The notes beneath the pieces were generated by a model. The model saw nothing but the letters and a program-made list of their open reading frames with translations. It was not told the origin of the DNA and did not search any database. Of a DNA stretch of 64,000 nucleotides, positions 42,201 through 51,147 are shown one piece after another. The stretch is from Zymoseptoria tritici IPO323 (lineage: Eukaryota; Ascomycota; Dothideomycetes; Mycosphaerellales; Mycosphaerellaceae). The stretch's first letter is position 1. Every line of letters begins with the position of its first letter. The stretch is taken from positions 1,798,001-1,862,000 of the forward strand of contig NC_018217.1 in NCBI RefSeq assembly GCF_000219625.1, in the 5' to 3' direction. Made by a program: the position numbers and the translations under genes.

Positions 42201-43091
42201 TAGACGTCTCCGCTTCGCCGGTCTCTCAGATGCAAACTCTTCATCTTGTAGCTTCCTGGCCAGTGCTGCATCTGCGTCTGTGTCGCCCGCCGTGCTGGTT
42301 GCCGCGCTGGTCTCCGCCTGGTCGAATCCCGGCATGAGCAAATTCCTATGCGAGATTGGACCTGCCCCGTTCGCCTCCTCCTGAGCTGCTGTCTCCATGT
42401 CTTCATCATCCTCATCGTTACCTTCCTCCGCATCCAACAGCACATCGCCCAGACTTGAGGACTGCTTGAGCAAGTGCATGCCAACCTTGGAGAATGGCGT
42501 GATCTTTCCTGTACGAATGAGAAACTCTCGTTGGCTCTCTCCCGCCATACGCTTATTGCCCGCATCCTCAGCGGCCGTTTCACCACCCTGCTCATCTCCT
42601 GCCCGATGGCGATCGTCCATGCGCTTCTGTATCTGCTCCAAGTCCGTGTCGAGAGGCTTGATCAATGCGCGATTGTGCTCAATCTCCTTCCGATATCTGT
42701 TCTTGGTAGTCGAGTTACCAAAGTCAGCCAGCTTCCTCTCCAGCATCCGTATCGCTGATAGAAGACGATCTTTCTCCTTTTGTGTCTTCTCCAAGCGTTT
42801 CTTGTCTCTCTCGTCCGCCTGCTCCGTGAGCATTTGGTCCGCTTGACGTCCAATGTCTCGCTCAAGATCATCCTGATCGCGCACTCCTGTAGCAAGAGCG
42901 GCCAATTGTGCGGCTTCGTCGCCTTCGATTTCGGAGTCGTTGAGATCGGCTACAGCCTGGTTGCCACTCTCGAGTCGTTGGAATTCGGGAACGATTGTCG
43001 ATTTCGACTCGTCGCTCTCCTCCTTGATGTTCTCATTACTTTCCTCCATCTTCGGCTGCTGATCTTCGTTGTGTAGAGTTGGAGATGCCAT
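39276..43091 (-). CDS. RAD26: Transcription-coupled repair SNF2 ATPase Rad26/CSB (ERCC6)
   Basis: A single exon encodes 1271 residues. The N-terminal about 440 residues are charged and coiled, including an ATLATGVRDQDDLERDIGRQ block typical of Rad26/CSB. The SNF2 core begins with IPGDIYPSLFDYQKTGVQWLWEL; Walker A is DEMGLGKT near residue 480 and Walker B is LDEGHKIRN. The second lobe shows RMDGNTSIKDRQDLVDEFN, LLTTKVGGLGVNLTGADRVI and the arginine-finger ARERAWRLGQ. The C-terminus keeps the conserved winged-helix-like block DYLLAQGGAAYTQMLIDHFN. Rad26 binds stalled RNA polymerase II and starts transcription-coupled nucleotide-excision repair. It is divergent from the RING-CH gene. Confidence 0.95.
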   Translation of the reverse strand: MASPTLHNEDQQPKMEESNENIKEESDESKSTIVPEFQRLESGNQAVADLNDSEIEGDEAAQLAALATGVRDQDDLERDIGRQADQMLTEQADERDKKRLEKTQKEKDRLLSAIRMLERKLADFGNSTTKNRYRKEIEHNRALIKPLDTDLEQIQKRMDDRHRAGDEQGGETAAEDAGNKRMAGESQREFLIRTGKITPFSKVGMHLLKQSSSLGDVLLDAEEGNDEDDEDMETAAQEEANGAGPISHRNLLMPGFDQAETSAATSTAGDTDADAALARKLQDEEFASERPAKRRRLQTRRRAASEEASTAADDSDAAFVPGVAEEEDADPIGMSGDDEDDDAMPTTAAQRKARGKKRTPKRSAEEEQEDLAGIDDGDEGVYQARLKSWVQRRRAARLRQKGSGAAAENDEEEDVDVTSIPEDIQGGQPEWQMPHPSRPDAGFDGGFRIPGDIYPSLFDYQKTGVQWLWELFSQQVGGIIGDEMGLGKTIQIISFLAGLHYSNKLTKPIIVVCPATVMKQWVNEFHRWWPPLRVSILHTSGSGMLDLRRETSFEDELEEDSFQRKRTHSKGYNSAKRILNRVVRDGHVLVTTYSGLQTYAELLIPTDWEYAVLDEGHKIRNPNTSITIFCKELRTHNRVILSGTPMQNNLTELWSLFDFVFPMRLGTLVNFKSQFEVPIKQGGYANASNLQVETAMKCAETLKDTISPYLLQRFKVDVAADLPKKSERVLFCKLTKLQRDAYEWFLRSDDMSSIMNGKRQALYGIDILRKICNHPDLVEHKTLSKKTSYAYGTGSKSGKMQVVKALLEIWKRNGHKTLLFAQHRIMLDILESFIQGMKGFNYRRMDGNTSIKDRQDLVDEFNKDQNLHVFLLTTKVGGLGVNLTGADRVIIYDPDWNPSTDVQARERAWRLGQKREVEIYRLMTAGTIEEKIYHRQIFKQFLTNKILRDPKQRQTFHLKDLHDLFTLGDASDGPTETGSIFKGTEVQLSGPKASTNNLPTPPEDAEKAQDRAAVNDIFGISRQEDWQGEEEETAEASNPDGTTSTNRDDRVLSSIFARTGVQSAQDHDAIINGARAPLRADPVMIEREAKRVASQAAKELQRAGEIARSLPAGVPTWTGQMGRAGRTPSPPPSARGGMRGGRGGRGGMRGGGPSSASVLANLQARQLGNTPSSASTPAASSLHRGARRGGRAEADQPKGKDFLVLIRDYLLAQGGAAYTQMLIDHFNHFCGSEQRTAEFKAMLKTIAELEKGGRGRGKWRLKEEYRPQRAA

Positions 43092-43437
43092 GCTGGGCGG
43101 ACGAGTCCGTGAGGGAACGTCAAGGACGGCGGTGGTGATAGTGAGCGAGCGGAACGGTGATCATGTGCGCAAGCGACATGCGCGGTTCGGACGGCACCGA
43201 CGCAAATGGGTGCGGTCGAGAGTCATGTGTAAAGAAGTGTGATCGAACTTCAGACGAGTGTGCTTTGTGAAGTGAATCTGTGAATGGTGCCTCGAACAAT
43301 GACGTTTTGGAAACGCGATTTCTCGGAACGGCTGTGACGACGTTCGCGTGGAGCTCCACCAACGGACTTGGTCGACCGCGGTACAAACAGAGACGGACCA
43401 TCTTCTAACAACAACATCTCTGAATCACCTCACCGGA
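43092..43437. promoter_or_regulatory. Shared divergent promoter of RAD26 and the RING-CH gene
   Basis: 346 bp between the two ATGs. No defined motif was recognised. Confidence 0.5.
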
Positions 43438-45180
43438 ATGGCCTCTCTTCCTGCTCGTCAGCCGTCGCAGTCACGCCGTCCAGCAACGTCCGAGCAACCA
43501 TCACAGTCCCCAGCATCAGCATCTTCACAGGCCGCGGGGTCATCACAGTCACATGCGTCTTCATCACCAGTCCGAGCACGATCTGGGGACTCGCAAACGA
43601 TCTTCGTTCACAAGCCAGATGAAGAGGACATCCAAATAGAGCAGGAATTAGAACTGGGCTCACAACAGGCACCGCAAGCGCAAGAGGAAGAGGAAGACGA
43701 GAAGCGATGTTGGATATGCTTTAGCGATCAGTCAGAAGACACACCCACGACGTCGCCATGGCGAGATCCATGCCCATGTGCTCTCGTCGCGCACGAAGAA
43801 TGCCTTCTGGATTGGATCGCCGACTTGGAAGCTCCAGGTCAGCAGAACCGTCGGGGTGAGTATACTACACCCAAATGCCCGCAGTGCAAAGCGGAGATCA
43901 AGCTGTCACGTTCCACGGACCTCATCGTAGATGCGTCGCGGGCGGTGGACCGTATGAAGTCCAAAGTGGTGACGCCGACGGTGCTTGCAATGCTGAGCGG
44001 AGGACTACATTACATGAGCACGGCGTGGGGCATACATTCCATCTACGCGGTCTTCGGAGCTGAGGACGGACACCGAATACTACGACCAGTCTTGTACAAC
44101 ACGATACGAGCCCCAGTCGAGGTATATGTCAACTCACCGCGGGACGCTTCGAGGGTAATGTTGGATCTGTTCCTCGACCGGCTTCAGCATTGGAGACTGT
44201 ACCTTGGGCTGCCGCTAATCGGTCCCGTCCTTATCCTCTCACGAATGTCCTTTGCAGACAGCATTCTGCCAGTGCTGCCGATCTTCTTCTTCGCCACGCA
44301 AAACTATGCTTCCAACGATACCGTCGATCTGACACAATGGCCACCCTCTGCCAGCTTCGCATTCGCCTTATTACCATACGCCAGAGCGGCGTACAACGCT
44401 TACTATCAGAGATTTTGGGCAGAGAAGGAGAAGCAATGGTTGAAAGAGGTTCAACCACGAGCAGGGCAGAACTCCAACGAAGCTGCGGGCGGGAATGCTG
44501 CAGGCGGGAATGCCGCACCGCAAGGGGATGCAGACGACAATGTTGTCGAAGTCCACGTCGATGAAATTCGAGTCGATGGGGGCATCTTCGGCGACTGGGA
44601 GGTTGCGATCGAGGAAATCGCCGCTGGCCAGCCGAATGACGCGCCGCCGCCGAATCGGAACAACGACGGAGCCGCCGCACCAGCTCCGGTCATACGCGAT
44701 GGACGGATACAGCCATATGCAGAGCGCCTCGCAGGCCAGCTCGTCGAAGCGGAGCAAGATCTGGATCCGGAGGCTCGTCAACAACAGCCGGCTGCTGACC
44801 CTCAACCCGCGCAACAACCTGAACAGCCCGCCGAACGCCGCCTTGCCACGACTGGCACGGCGATCGCGGGTCACTTCGTCGGTGCGTTGATGTTCCCTAC
44901 TGTTGCTGGTCTCGCCGGAGAGTTTCTAAAGCTCGTGCTTCCCGCGTCCTGGACGGCGCCGTCAACTGCCGTGAAGTGGCTATCCTGGAATGGAGATTAC
45001 TTTCCGAAGAAGGGAGGATTCTTTCAGGCAAAATGGGCGAGGAGCCTTGTTGGAGGATGTCTGTTCGTGGTGTGCAAGGACGCGTTGAGGTTGTACGTGA
45101 GATGGAGAATGGCGCAAATGCATAGGACGAGGAAGGTGCTGAACGTTGAGAGGAGGAGTGGTAGGATGGGTCGAGTCTGA
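43438..45180 (+). CDS. RING-CH (MARCH-type) membrane E3 ubiquitin ligase
   Basis: Single exon, 580 residues from MASLPARQPS; upstream in-frame sequence is judged untranslated. The RING-CH finger is complete in C4HC3 order: Cys91 and Cys94 (RCWICF), Cys112 and Cys114 (DPCPC), His119 and Cys122 (AHEEC), Cys147 and Cys150 (CPQC), with the intervening LLDWIADLE. At least three to five hydrophobic segments follow (YLGLPLIGPVLILSRM, SILPVLPIFFFA, SFAFALLPYARAAYNAYY, GTAIAGHFVGALMFP). The linker is Asn/Ala/Pro-rich. MARCH-type ligases ubiquitinate membrane proteins for degradation or sorting; the compartment (ER, Golgi or mitochondrial outer membrane) is not clear. Confidence 0.9.
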   Translation: MASLPARQPSQSRRPATSEQPSQSPASASSQAAGSSQSHASSSPVRARSGDSQTIFVHKPDEEDIQIEQELELGSQQAPQAQEEEEDEKRCWICFSDQSEDTPTTSPWRDPCPCALVAHEECLLDWIADLEAPGQQNRRGEYTTPKCPQCKAEIKLSRSTDLIVDASRAVDRMKSKVVTPTVLAMLSGGLHYMSTAWGIHSIYAVFGAEDGHRILRPVLYNTIRAPVEVYVNSPRDASRVMLDLFLDRLQHWRLYLGLPLIGPVLILSRMSFADSILPVLPIFFFATQNYASNDTVDLTQWPPSASFAFALLPYARAAYNAYYQRFWAEKEKQWLKEVQPRAGQNSNEAAGGNAAGGNAAPQGDADDNVVEVHVDEIRVDGGIFGDWEVAIEEIAAGQPNDAPPPNRNNDGAAAPAPVIRDGRIQPYAERLAGQLVEAEQDLDPEARQQQPAADPQPAQQPEQPAERRLATTGTAIAGHFVGALMFPTVAGLAGEFLKLVLPASWTAPSTAVKWLSWNGDYFPKKGGFFQAKWARSLVGGCLFVVCKDALRLYVRWRMAQMHRTRKVLNVERRSGRMGRV

Positions 45181-45383
45181 GATGAGCCACTGAGCACGAG
45201 GCAGTGTGGTGTGATGTTTTTGCAGGCTTCGGATTGCATCGGTAAGATCGGAGCGGGCGCTATCGTGGACAGAGGCCGATAAGCTGGGACGCGCCTATCA
45301 TGCGCAGACACGATATCAAGAAGAGATACGAGACGCTATCGAGCGGAAACGGGTACCGCTATTCGGACCAATAACGACTTCAT

Positions 45384-45685
45384 GATTGGCATGTAACTTA
45401 GCTCAACAGAAGCAGTAATGCCTTCGAGGTCATTCTCATAATACATTGCACAACTTGCACATGAGTGGCCTGGAGGTCGCACATTGAGCAGGAGAATCGA
45501 GGTACTTGAAGCGGAAGGACGAGAGCGTCCTGATGATTGGCATGTAACTCAGCGTAATAGAATAAATGCTCTCGGGGTCCTATGTCGGCATGCACTTCAC
45601 AAGCTCCACATGAGTGGCTTCGAGTGTGCATTTAGGGGAGGAGACGATCGTGCTTCGAAAGGAAGGAGGAGAGTGATAGTGATCG
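45384..45685 (+). repeat. Diverged tandem duplication, period about 151 bp
   Basis: Two adjacent segments start with GATTGGCATGTAACT at 45384 and 45535 and share further anchors in the same order (CACATGAGTGGC, a GAGGAGA/GCAGGAGAA-like block, GGAAGGA). Identity is partial with small indels. It fills most of the 655-bp convergent gap between the RING-CH gene and the next gene. Confidence 0.7.
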
Positions 45686-45835
45686 AATGATGAACTTCCA
45701 ATATGACAGGCTACTCAAGCTCTAATGTAAACTCCTTTGCGAATGCTGGTTCAAATGCTGACAATCAGAAACCCCTCCCACCGAGTCGCCGCTCTAGCTA
45801 TGTACAAAGGAAACCCCAATAACCAATTCCTGCAT

Positions 45836-46267
45836 CTAAAAGGCGTGGTAAGGAGCCATCGCCTTGAAAGTGGCCCTCACATCCGACTTGTACTGCTTCC
45901 AGCCCATGCTCATCCTTGACCTCGTAGAGGAGCTAGTCGACTTCAAGCTCTGAGTGGGGGTGGCAGTCTGGAACGACATGGCGACTCGTTGCGGCTCAGC
46001 CTCGACTGGTGCTGGTGCGACTTCAGGTGCGTCGACGGCGGCCTTGGAAGAGTTGCGAGATGAGGCGATGGAGCCGGCGTCGTTGTCGAGGTGGATCTCT
46101 GTGACGAGCGATGGGCGGGCGAGGAAAGCCTGCAGGCGGGTGTCTTGGGTCTTGGAGATGATGATGTCCGTGACTTCTTTGACGTGGGTGGTGAGGAATG
46201 GCTTGATGGTTGTTGGGGCCTTGTAGGCTGGGTGGGCAGAGGGGATGGTCATGCTGATGGCGGCCAT
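45836..46267 (-). CDS. Small conserved-looking protein of unknown function
   Basis: 143 residues from MAAISMTIPSAHPAY. There is no signal peptide or membrane segment and I recognise no family. The N-terminal about 60 residues look folded (FLTTHVKEVTDIIISKTQDT, RLQAFLARPSLVTEIHL). The rest is Ser/Thr/Pro/Ala-rich with a basic end, KQYKSDVRATFKAMAPYHAF. Codon usage is strongly biased to C/G endings, as in well-expressed fungal genes. A TATA-like element lies about 200 bp upstream, and the leader between is rich in (CCA)n. Expression under specific conditions is inferred from this promoter type. Confidence 0.65.
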   Translation of the reverse strand: MAAISMTIPSAHPAYKAPTTIKPFLTTHVKEVTDIIISKTQDTRLQAFLARPSLVTEIHLDNDAGSIASSRNSSKAAVDAPEVAPAPVEAEPQRVAMSFQTATPTQSLKSTSSSTRSRMSMGWKQYKSDVRATFKAMAPYHAF

Positions 46268-48757
46268 TGTGTTGGTGTGGTTGTTGTTGATTTGTTGGAG
46301 TGAGAGTGGTGGCTGTTGAGTAGTTGGGGTGGTGGTGGTGGTAGTGGTTGATTGAAGAGTGGATTGAAGTGTTGGTTGATTCGATGTTGTTTGATGTTGT
46401 AGAAGCTCTGATTGTGTGGAGTTGATGTTGTGCTGATGTTCCTTTCTCGGTGGGAATTCTGCCACCTTATATATCCCACATCCTGCCATAGCAACTCCCT
46501 CGAATCAGTATACCACATATTCAAGTCATAGCGTTCGGTGTCTCCGAGATGGTGGCTTGCGTTGGACCAGGTTCAAGCCTCCACGGAACTTTGGTGGTGC
46601 CAGCAAGATCATACTGTGGCTGCCTGAGTCTCAGCTCCCCGTTGCGAAGGCTTCAGGACGGGAGATGAAAAGCATGAGCAGTCGGATAAGGCTGAAGCAG
46701 CAACTTCGCACTAGGAGCCAGAAATTCCGCGCTAGAATTCTGTCCAGCATCCTGTCAAGGTTTAGCGTATTCACTAGCGCAGAAGTTTGAAGTGAGTGAG
46801 CTGTCAATAAACTTCACTGTGGCTGGCTGAGCTCGCCAAAAGTTGGCTCGTCGTCGCGCGCTCCGAGAAATTGCGCTACTCGTGCAGTGGGCTGACTTGC
46901 TGCCGCGTGGCCTGGCGCTCCGATTCACAGCCCATTAGTGGTCGGGCACAAGTGGTACTCTGAGGCTCTGCGCAAGAAGCCCTATCCTTGGCACTCATGT
47001 GCTTGATTCTTCTAGCGCCAGCCATGCACGTGGCATCCGGGGAACGCGATGAGCTCTGATCAACGTGCATTGCGTTGCATGGCTGCCGGAGGAACGTGTC
47101 GTTCCTGTTGGATCGTGAAGATTGTGGCCCTGGTCAGTGCTGGACTCAGCTGCGCATTGTCGTGGTCTGACCGCTCTTGTTTGTTCGATCGTTCGATCTC
47201 GTCGAGATTGGCGCTGGTGTGCGTGGTATGAGCAGATACGACGGGCTCAAACTGCAGAAGCTGCTGTGAGTGCTGCCTCGAAGCCGGACTACCTAATCAT
47301 CGGAATCAGGCTCTCCGTGTCGAGCCAGGCAGCGGCTTCCATGTTCTGCACACCATCGGCATGGTCACTTGTAAAGTCCACGAGTGTCTCCTCTTGCCGA
47401 GCACGTCGCCAAAGCCCGTTATCAGCTTCGAGCGATATTGCAGTCTCAGGTCAGCTCACGTCGCAACCATGTAACCACGTTAGAGGTACCCGTGAACACT
47501 CTTTAACCAACCCCAGCCCATCCTCTAGCTTACCACTCCTCCCACTCCCACATGTCTTGCCCAGCATAGGGCTGAGCAGATCATATCTTGCAGTGGTACT
47601 AGCAATGGTTGGGTAGGATCATACAGCGATTCATCGTGCAAGCCGCGCTTCATTTCATCAGCCCACCTTGTCCCGCCTCGACCTCCCGTGCGCCGTAAGG
47701 CTGAGCTGAGACTCGCACTGCATTGCAGTAGCGCCCGCGTATGGTCCGGTCGACAGGAAGGAGTGCCCGATGGCATTCGCTTGAAGTTACGCCGTCTCGA
47801 GTTGAGAGGAGGATCATGCGATAGTTGGTCGGTTGCTTGGCTTTGTGGTATCGCTTCGCGAGATCTGTGAATTTTGTGGAAAGTTTGACACGTGGAGTGG
47901 TATTTGTGGTGCCGTGTGCCGGGAGGATGGACATCAGGAGTGGTGCATGATGGGAGGAGATATCTGGATGAGTTGATGGGATCTGCGATCTTTGTGAGCA
48001 ATGCTCTTCGCAATATTGTCGAGGGAGTGAGACGGATGTCCTGCAGCTCCTGCTACCGCTTAAGTTCCGCAGCCTGGCTTAGGGTTAGGGTCACCTTGCT
48101 TGGGGTAAACGACGAAACACCCTGCTAACTCCCGCCGTGTACACGCTCAGATATCTTGTCAAGAGATATGGAATGCTCAGTACAATCTTCTATGTTTTTG
48201 CCCGCAATGCAGTCGTGCATGCGAGTTAGCAGGGCATCTCAGCAAACACGCAGGATAGCCGAACAAGTAAGTGAGCAGACATGCCCCGGTAGCTGATATG
48301 CCAAACAGTCGTATACGTAACTCGACAAAGCGTGCTGAACGATTGTCTGCTTAAGTTGGTTAGACATGTCAGATCGTCGGTGTAGGTAAGACAGTAGGGC
48401 ATGCAGCATGCTATGCGAGTAGTTCTGGCTGTCCGGTCGTGGAGACACTGGGTTCCGCAGCAGTGGCTTGGTCAACAACAGACGAGCGTACATCGACTGC
48501 AAGCGAATTTGTCAAGAAGAGTTCCGTCATCCACTTCGTCAATTTCAGTATGTACTGTAGTAGCTCTCTGCAGTAGTAGCTGTCTCTCCGCATTCATAGG
48601 TATTCAAATCCGCGCGTACGTTCCTTCCGCTATGAGTATGCCAACCCACATGCAATCGCTTCGACCATGCGCATGCCCTTCTCGCGTGGTGCATGTCTCA
48701 TTCTCCATCCTGCCTTTCGGCCTTTCATACAACCCAATGCCAGCCATCAAATTCTCC
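46268..48757. other. Long gene-poor stretch
   Basis: About 2.5 kb with only short open frames. I see no domain, RNA gene or repeat family apart from the TATA box and a two-unit TTAGGG run at 48079-48090. Confidence 0.45.
46467..46474 (-). promoter_or_regulatory. TATA box upstream of the 143-residue gene
   Basis: The minus strand reads ATATATAAGG, about 200 bp upstream of the ATG at 46267. Confidence 0.5.
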
Positions 48758-50692
48758 TCACGTCCCAGCATACTTTGGCCCCTCTCCACCCTGCGGCGTC
48801 TGCCAGTTGATATCCTGATGTGGGACCTTAATGTCACATGTCTTGCAGTGCACACAATTCTGCGCATTGATCTGGAACCTCACACCCAAATCCTTGCTCT
48901 CATCCTCGACGTACTCGTACACGCCAGCGGGACAGAACCGATTCTCCACGCCCTGGTACTTGGGATACGTCTCTTGGGTGTGCTTGTCCCAGTCCTTGAC
49001 TTGCAAGTGGCAGGGTTGGTCTTCCTCGTGGTTGGTACCCGTGCGAGAGACGGACGTCAAGATATCGAATGAGATTTTGCCGTCTGGCTTGGGGTACTCG
49101 ATCTTTTTGCATTGGTCGGCAGTCTTCGTGGCGAGGTGATCCTGCTTGCCGTGTTTCAGAGTCCAAGGCATCTTGCCGCGGAAGAGGTATGCTTCCAGTC
49201 CGGAGTATAGGATGCCACCGTAGAGACCCAGAGCGGTGTGAAAGGACGGTCGCATGTTACGCACTTCTTTCAGCTCTTTCCAGATTGAAGACTTGCGGAG
49301 TTTGTCTTCGTAGTCGAAGAGGAAAATGTCACCTGTCTTGTCGGTGCTATCGGCAAGAGCGGAGTAAGCTGCTTCGGCAGCGAGCATACCTGATCGCATA
49401 GCAGTGTGTGTGCCTTTGATCTTGGGTACGTTTAGGAATCCTGCTGTGTCGCCAATGAGAGCGCCACCAGGGAAGGCGCATTTCGGAATGGACTGAAAGC
49501 CGCCCTCGTTGAGAGTTCGGGCTGCGTACGTGACGCATTTGCCGCCCTCGAGGAATTCCTTGTAGAATGGATGCATCTTCATCTTCTGGAATTCGCCGTA
49601 TGGAGCCAGCCATGGATTGGGGTAATCGAGTCCAACGACCAGACCGATGGACACCATGTTCTCACCAAAGTGGTACATCCAGCCGCCGCCATATGTGTCC
49701 GAAGGGAGAGGATAGCCCATGGAGTGTGCGACCAGACCTTTTTGGAATTTGGCCGGATCAATTTCCCACACTTCCTTGATGCCGAGACCGTATGTCTGAG
49801 GAGCACTGTCGCGGCGAAGGTCGTATTTCTTGATGACTTGCTTTGTCAGACTGCCATGGCAGCCCTCAGCGAGAAGTGTACATCGTGCGTGAAACTCCAT
49901 ACCGCGTTCGAACGAGTCCTTGGCGCTGCCATCTCGAGCAATTCCCAGGTCATTGGTGGCGACACCTTTTACAGCACCTTCATGCGTGTACAGCACTTCT
50001 GAAGCAGCAAAACCAGGGTATATCTCCACACCAACTTCCTCCGCTCGCTCTCCCAGCCATTTGGTCAATTCGTTCAAACTGAGGATGAAGTTGCCGTGAT
50101 TGTTCATTTGCGGTGGAGCAGGTAGTGGTATGGAGCCAGACTTTGTGAGAAAGCGCATTTTATCCTTGGTCACAGCTGTGATGTTCTCGAATCGATCGGC
50201 ATTGTCCTCTGATCTCCAATTTGGAAGTAGCTCGTCCAGAGCAGACGGTTCCAGTACATTTCCCGAGACGATGTGGTCACCGATCTCTCCCGCCTTCTCC
50301 AACAGCAATACCCGAAAGTCCTCATTGCCGGCTTCATTCGCCAACTGCTTCAGCTTTATGGCGGCACTGAGACCAGCTGGGCCGCCACCCACAATAACAA
50401 TGTCGACCTCATCGGCTTCTCGCTCTTGCAACTTTGGACCGAGATGGTCGTCTACAGTCGCGAATCGTCTTCGAGGTGATGTCGAGATCGCCCGTCGTTG
50501 TCCGGCAGTAATGGGCGCGGGTCGGTAACATCTCACGCGAGTCTGTGAGGATGTGGTAATCGAAGCTCGCGTGGCGGCGAACCGAGATCGTGACGAAGCT
50601 GTGAATGTGATGGCCCGGGTTGTTGTTTCCGGTAGAAGAGTAAGGCGACGAGTGGCATTGGCCGAAATGATGCTAGGAACCGCCATGACCAT
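48758..50692 (-). CDS. CIR2: Electron transfer flavoprotein-ubiquinone oxidoreductase (mitochondrial)
   Basis: Single exon, 644 residues from MVMAVPSIIS. The first about 75 residues are Arg/Ser/Thr-rich, a mitochondrial transit peptide. The FAD-binding motif VDIVIVGGGPAGLSAAIKL follows. Family blocks include EIGDHIVSGNVLEP, LTEGC-like LLAEGCHGSLTKQ, YGLGIKEVWEI, GGWMYHFGENMVSIGLVVGLDY, GALIGDTAGFLNVPKIKG and AMRSGMLAAEAAY. The C-terminal 4Fe-4S ligands are in FCPAGVYEY and NCVHCKTCDIK. ETF-QO passes electrons from beta-oxidation and amino-acid dehydrogenases, via ETF, to ubiquinone in the inner membrane. Head-to-head with the SR protein gene. Confidence 0.95.
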   Translation of the reverse strand: MVMAVPSIISANATRRLTLLPETTTRAITFTASSRSRFAATRASITTSSQTRVRCYRPAPITAGQRRAISTSPRRRFATVDDHLGPKLQEREADEVDIVIVGGGPAGLSAAIKLKQLANEAGNEDFRVLLLEKAGEIGDHIVSGNVLEPSALDELLPNWRSEDNADRFENITAVTKDKMRFLTKSGSIPLPAPPQMNNHGNFILSLNELTKWLGERAEEVGVEIYPGFAASEVLYTHEGAVKGVATNDLGIARDGSAKDSFERGMEFHARCTLLAEGCHGSLTKQVIKKYDLRRDSAPQTYGLGIKEVWEIDPAKFQKGLVAHSMGYPLPSDTYGGGWMYHFGENMVSIGLVVGLDYPNPWLAPYGEFQKMKMHPFYKEFLEGGKCVTYAARTLNEGGFQSIPKCAFPGGALIGDTAGFLNVPKIKGTHTAMRSGMLAAEAAYSALADSTDKTGDIFLFDYEDKLRKSSIWKELKEVRNMRPSFHTALGLYGGILYSGLEAYLFRGKMPWTLKHGKQDHLATKTADQCKKIEYPKPDGKISFDILTSVSRTGTNHEEDQPCHLQVKDWDKHTQETYPKYQGVENRFCPAGVYEYVEDESKDLGVRFQINAQNCVHCKTCDIKVPHQDINWQTPQGGEGPKYAGT

Positions 50693-51147
50693 GGGCAATG
50701 TGTACTGTGATCCAGTGAAAGAGTGAGAAGAAGTGAGGCTCTGCTCAGAAAAGCAATACAAGAGCAGCACATGCAGTACTGGCGACCCTCGGCTCAGTCA
50801 TGCTTACACACTCATCTCATTGGCCGGGCCTTCCATGTCTGGTCGTCCTCTAGCTTTCTTTCACCTTGGCGCGATCTGCATCAACTCGAGTGTCGCTCCA
50901 CCATTTCATCTCGACCATCCATCCCCAACGACTTCGACTTTGATATTTCATCGTCGTCGCGCATCCATCGACAAGCGCATCGAATTCTCCCTGCACCCCC
51001 GTCGCGCCCGCGCCTCACTTATTCCTCCCGCCGGAGTCTGTGCATACCGTATCCATCGAGGATCCCCACTCAAAAAGACGAGGCAGCCCATCGCGCTTTT
51101 CCTCCACCCTCCATACCTCCACAACACACACACCGCTCTCTTTCGCC
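50693..51147. promoter_or_regulatory. Shared divergent promoter of ETF-QO and the SR protein gene
   Basis: 455 bp between start codons; no defined motif recognised. Confidence 0.45.
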
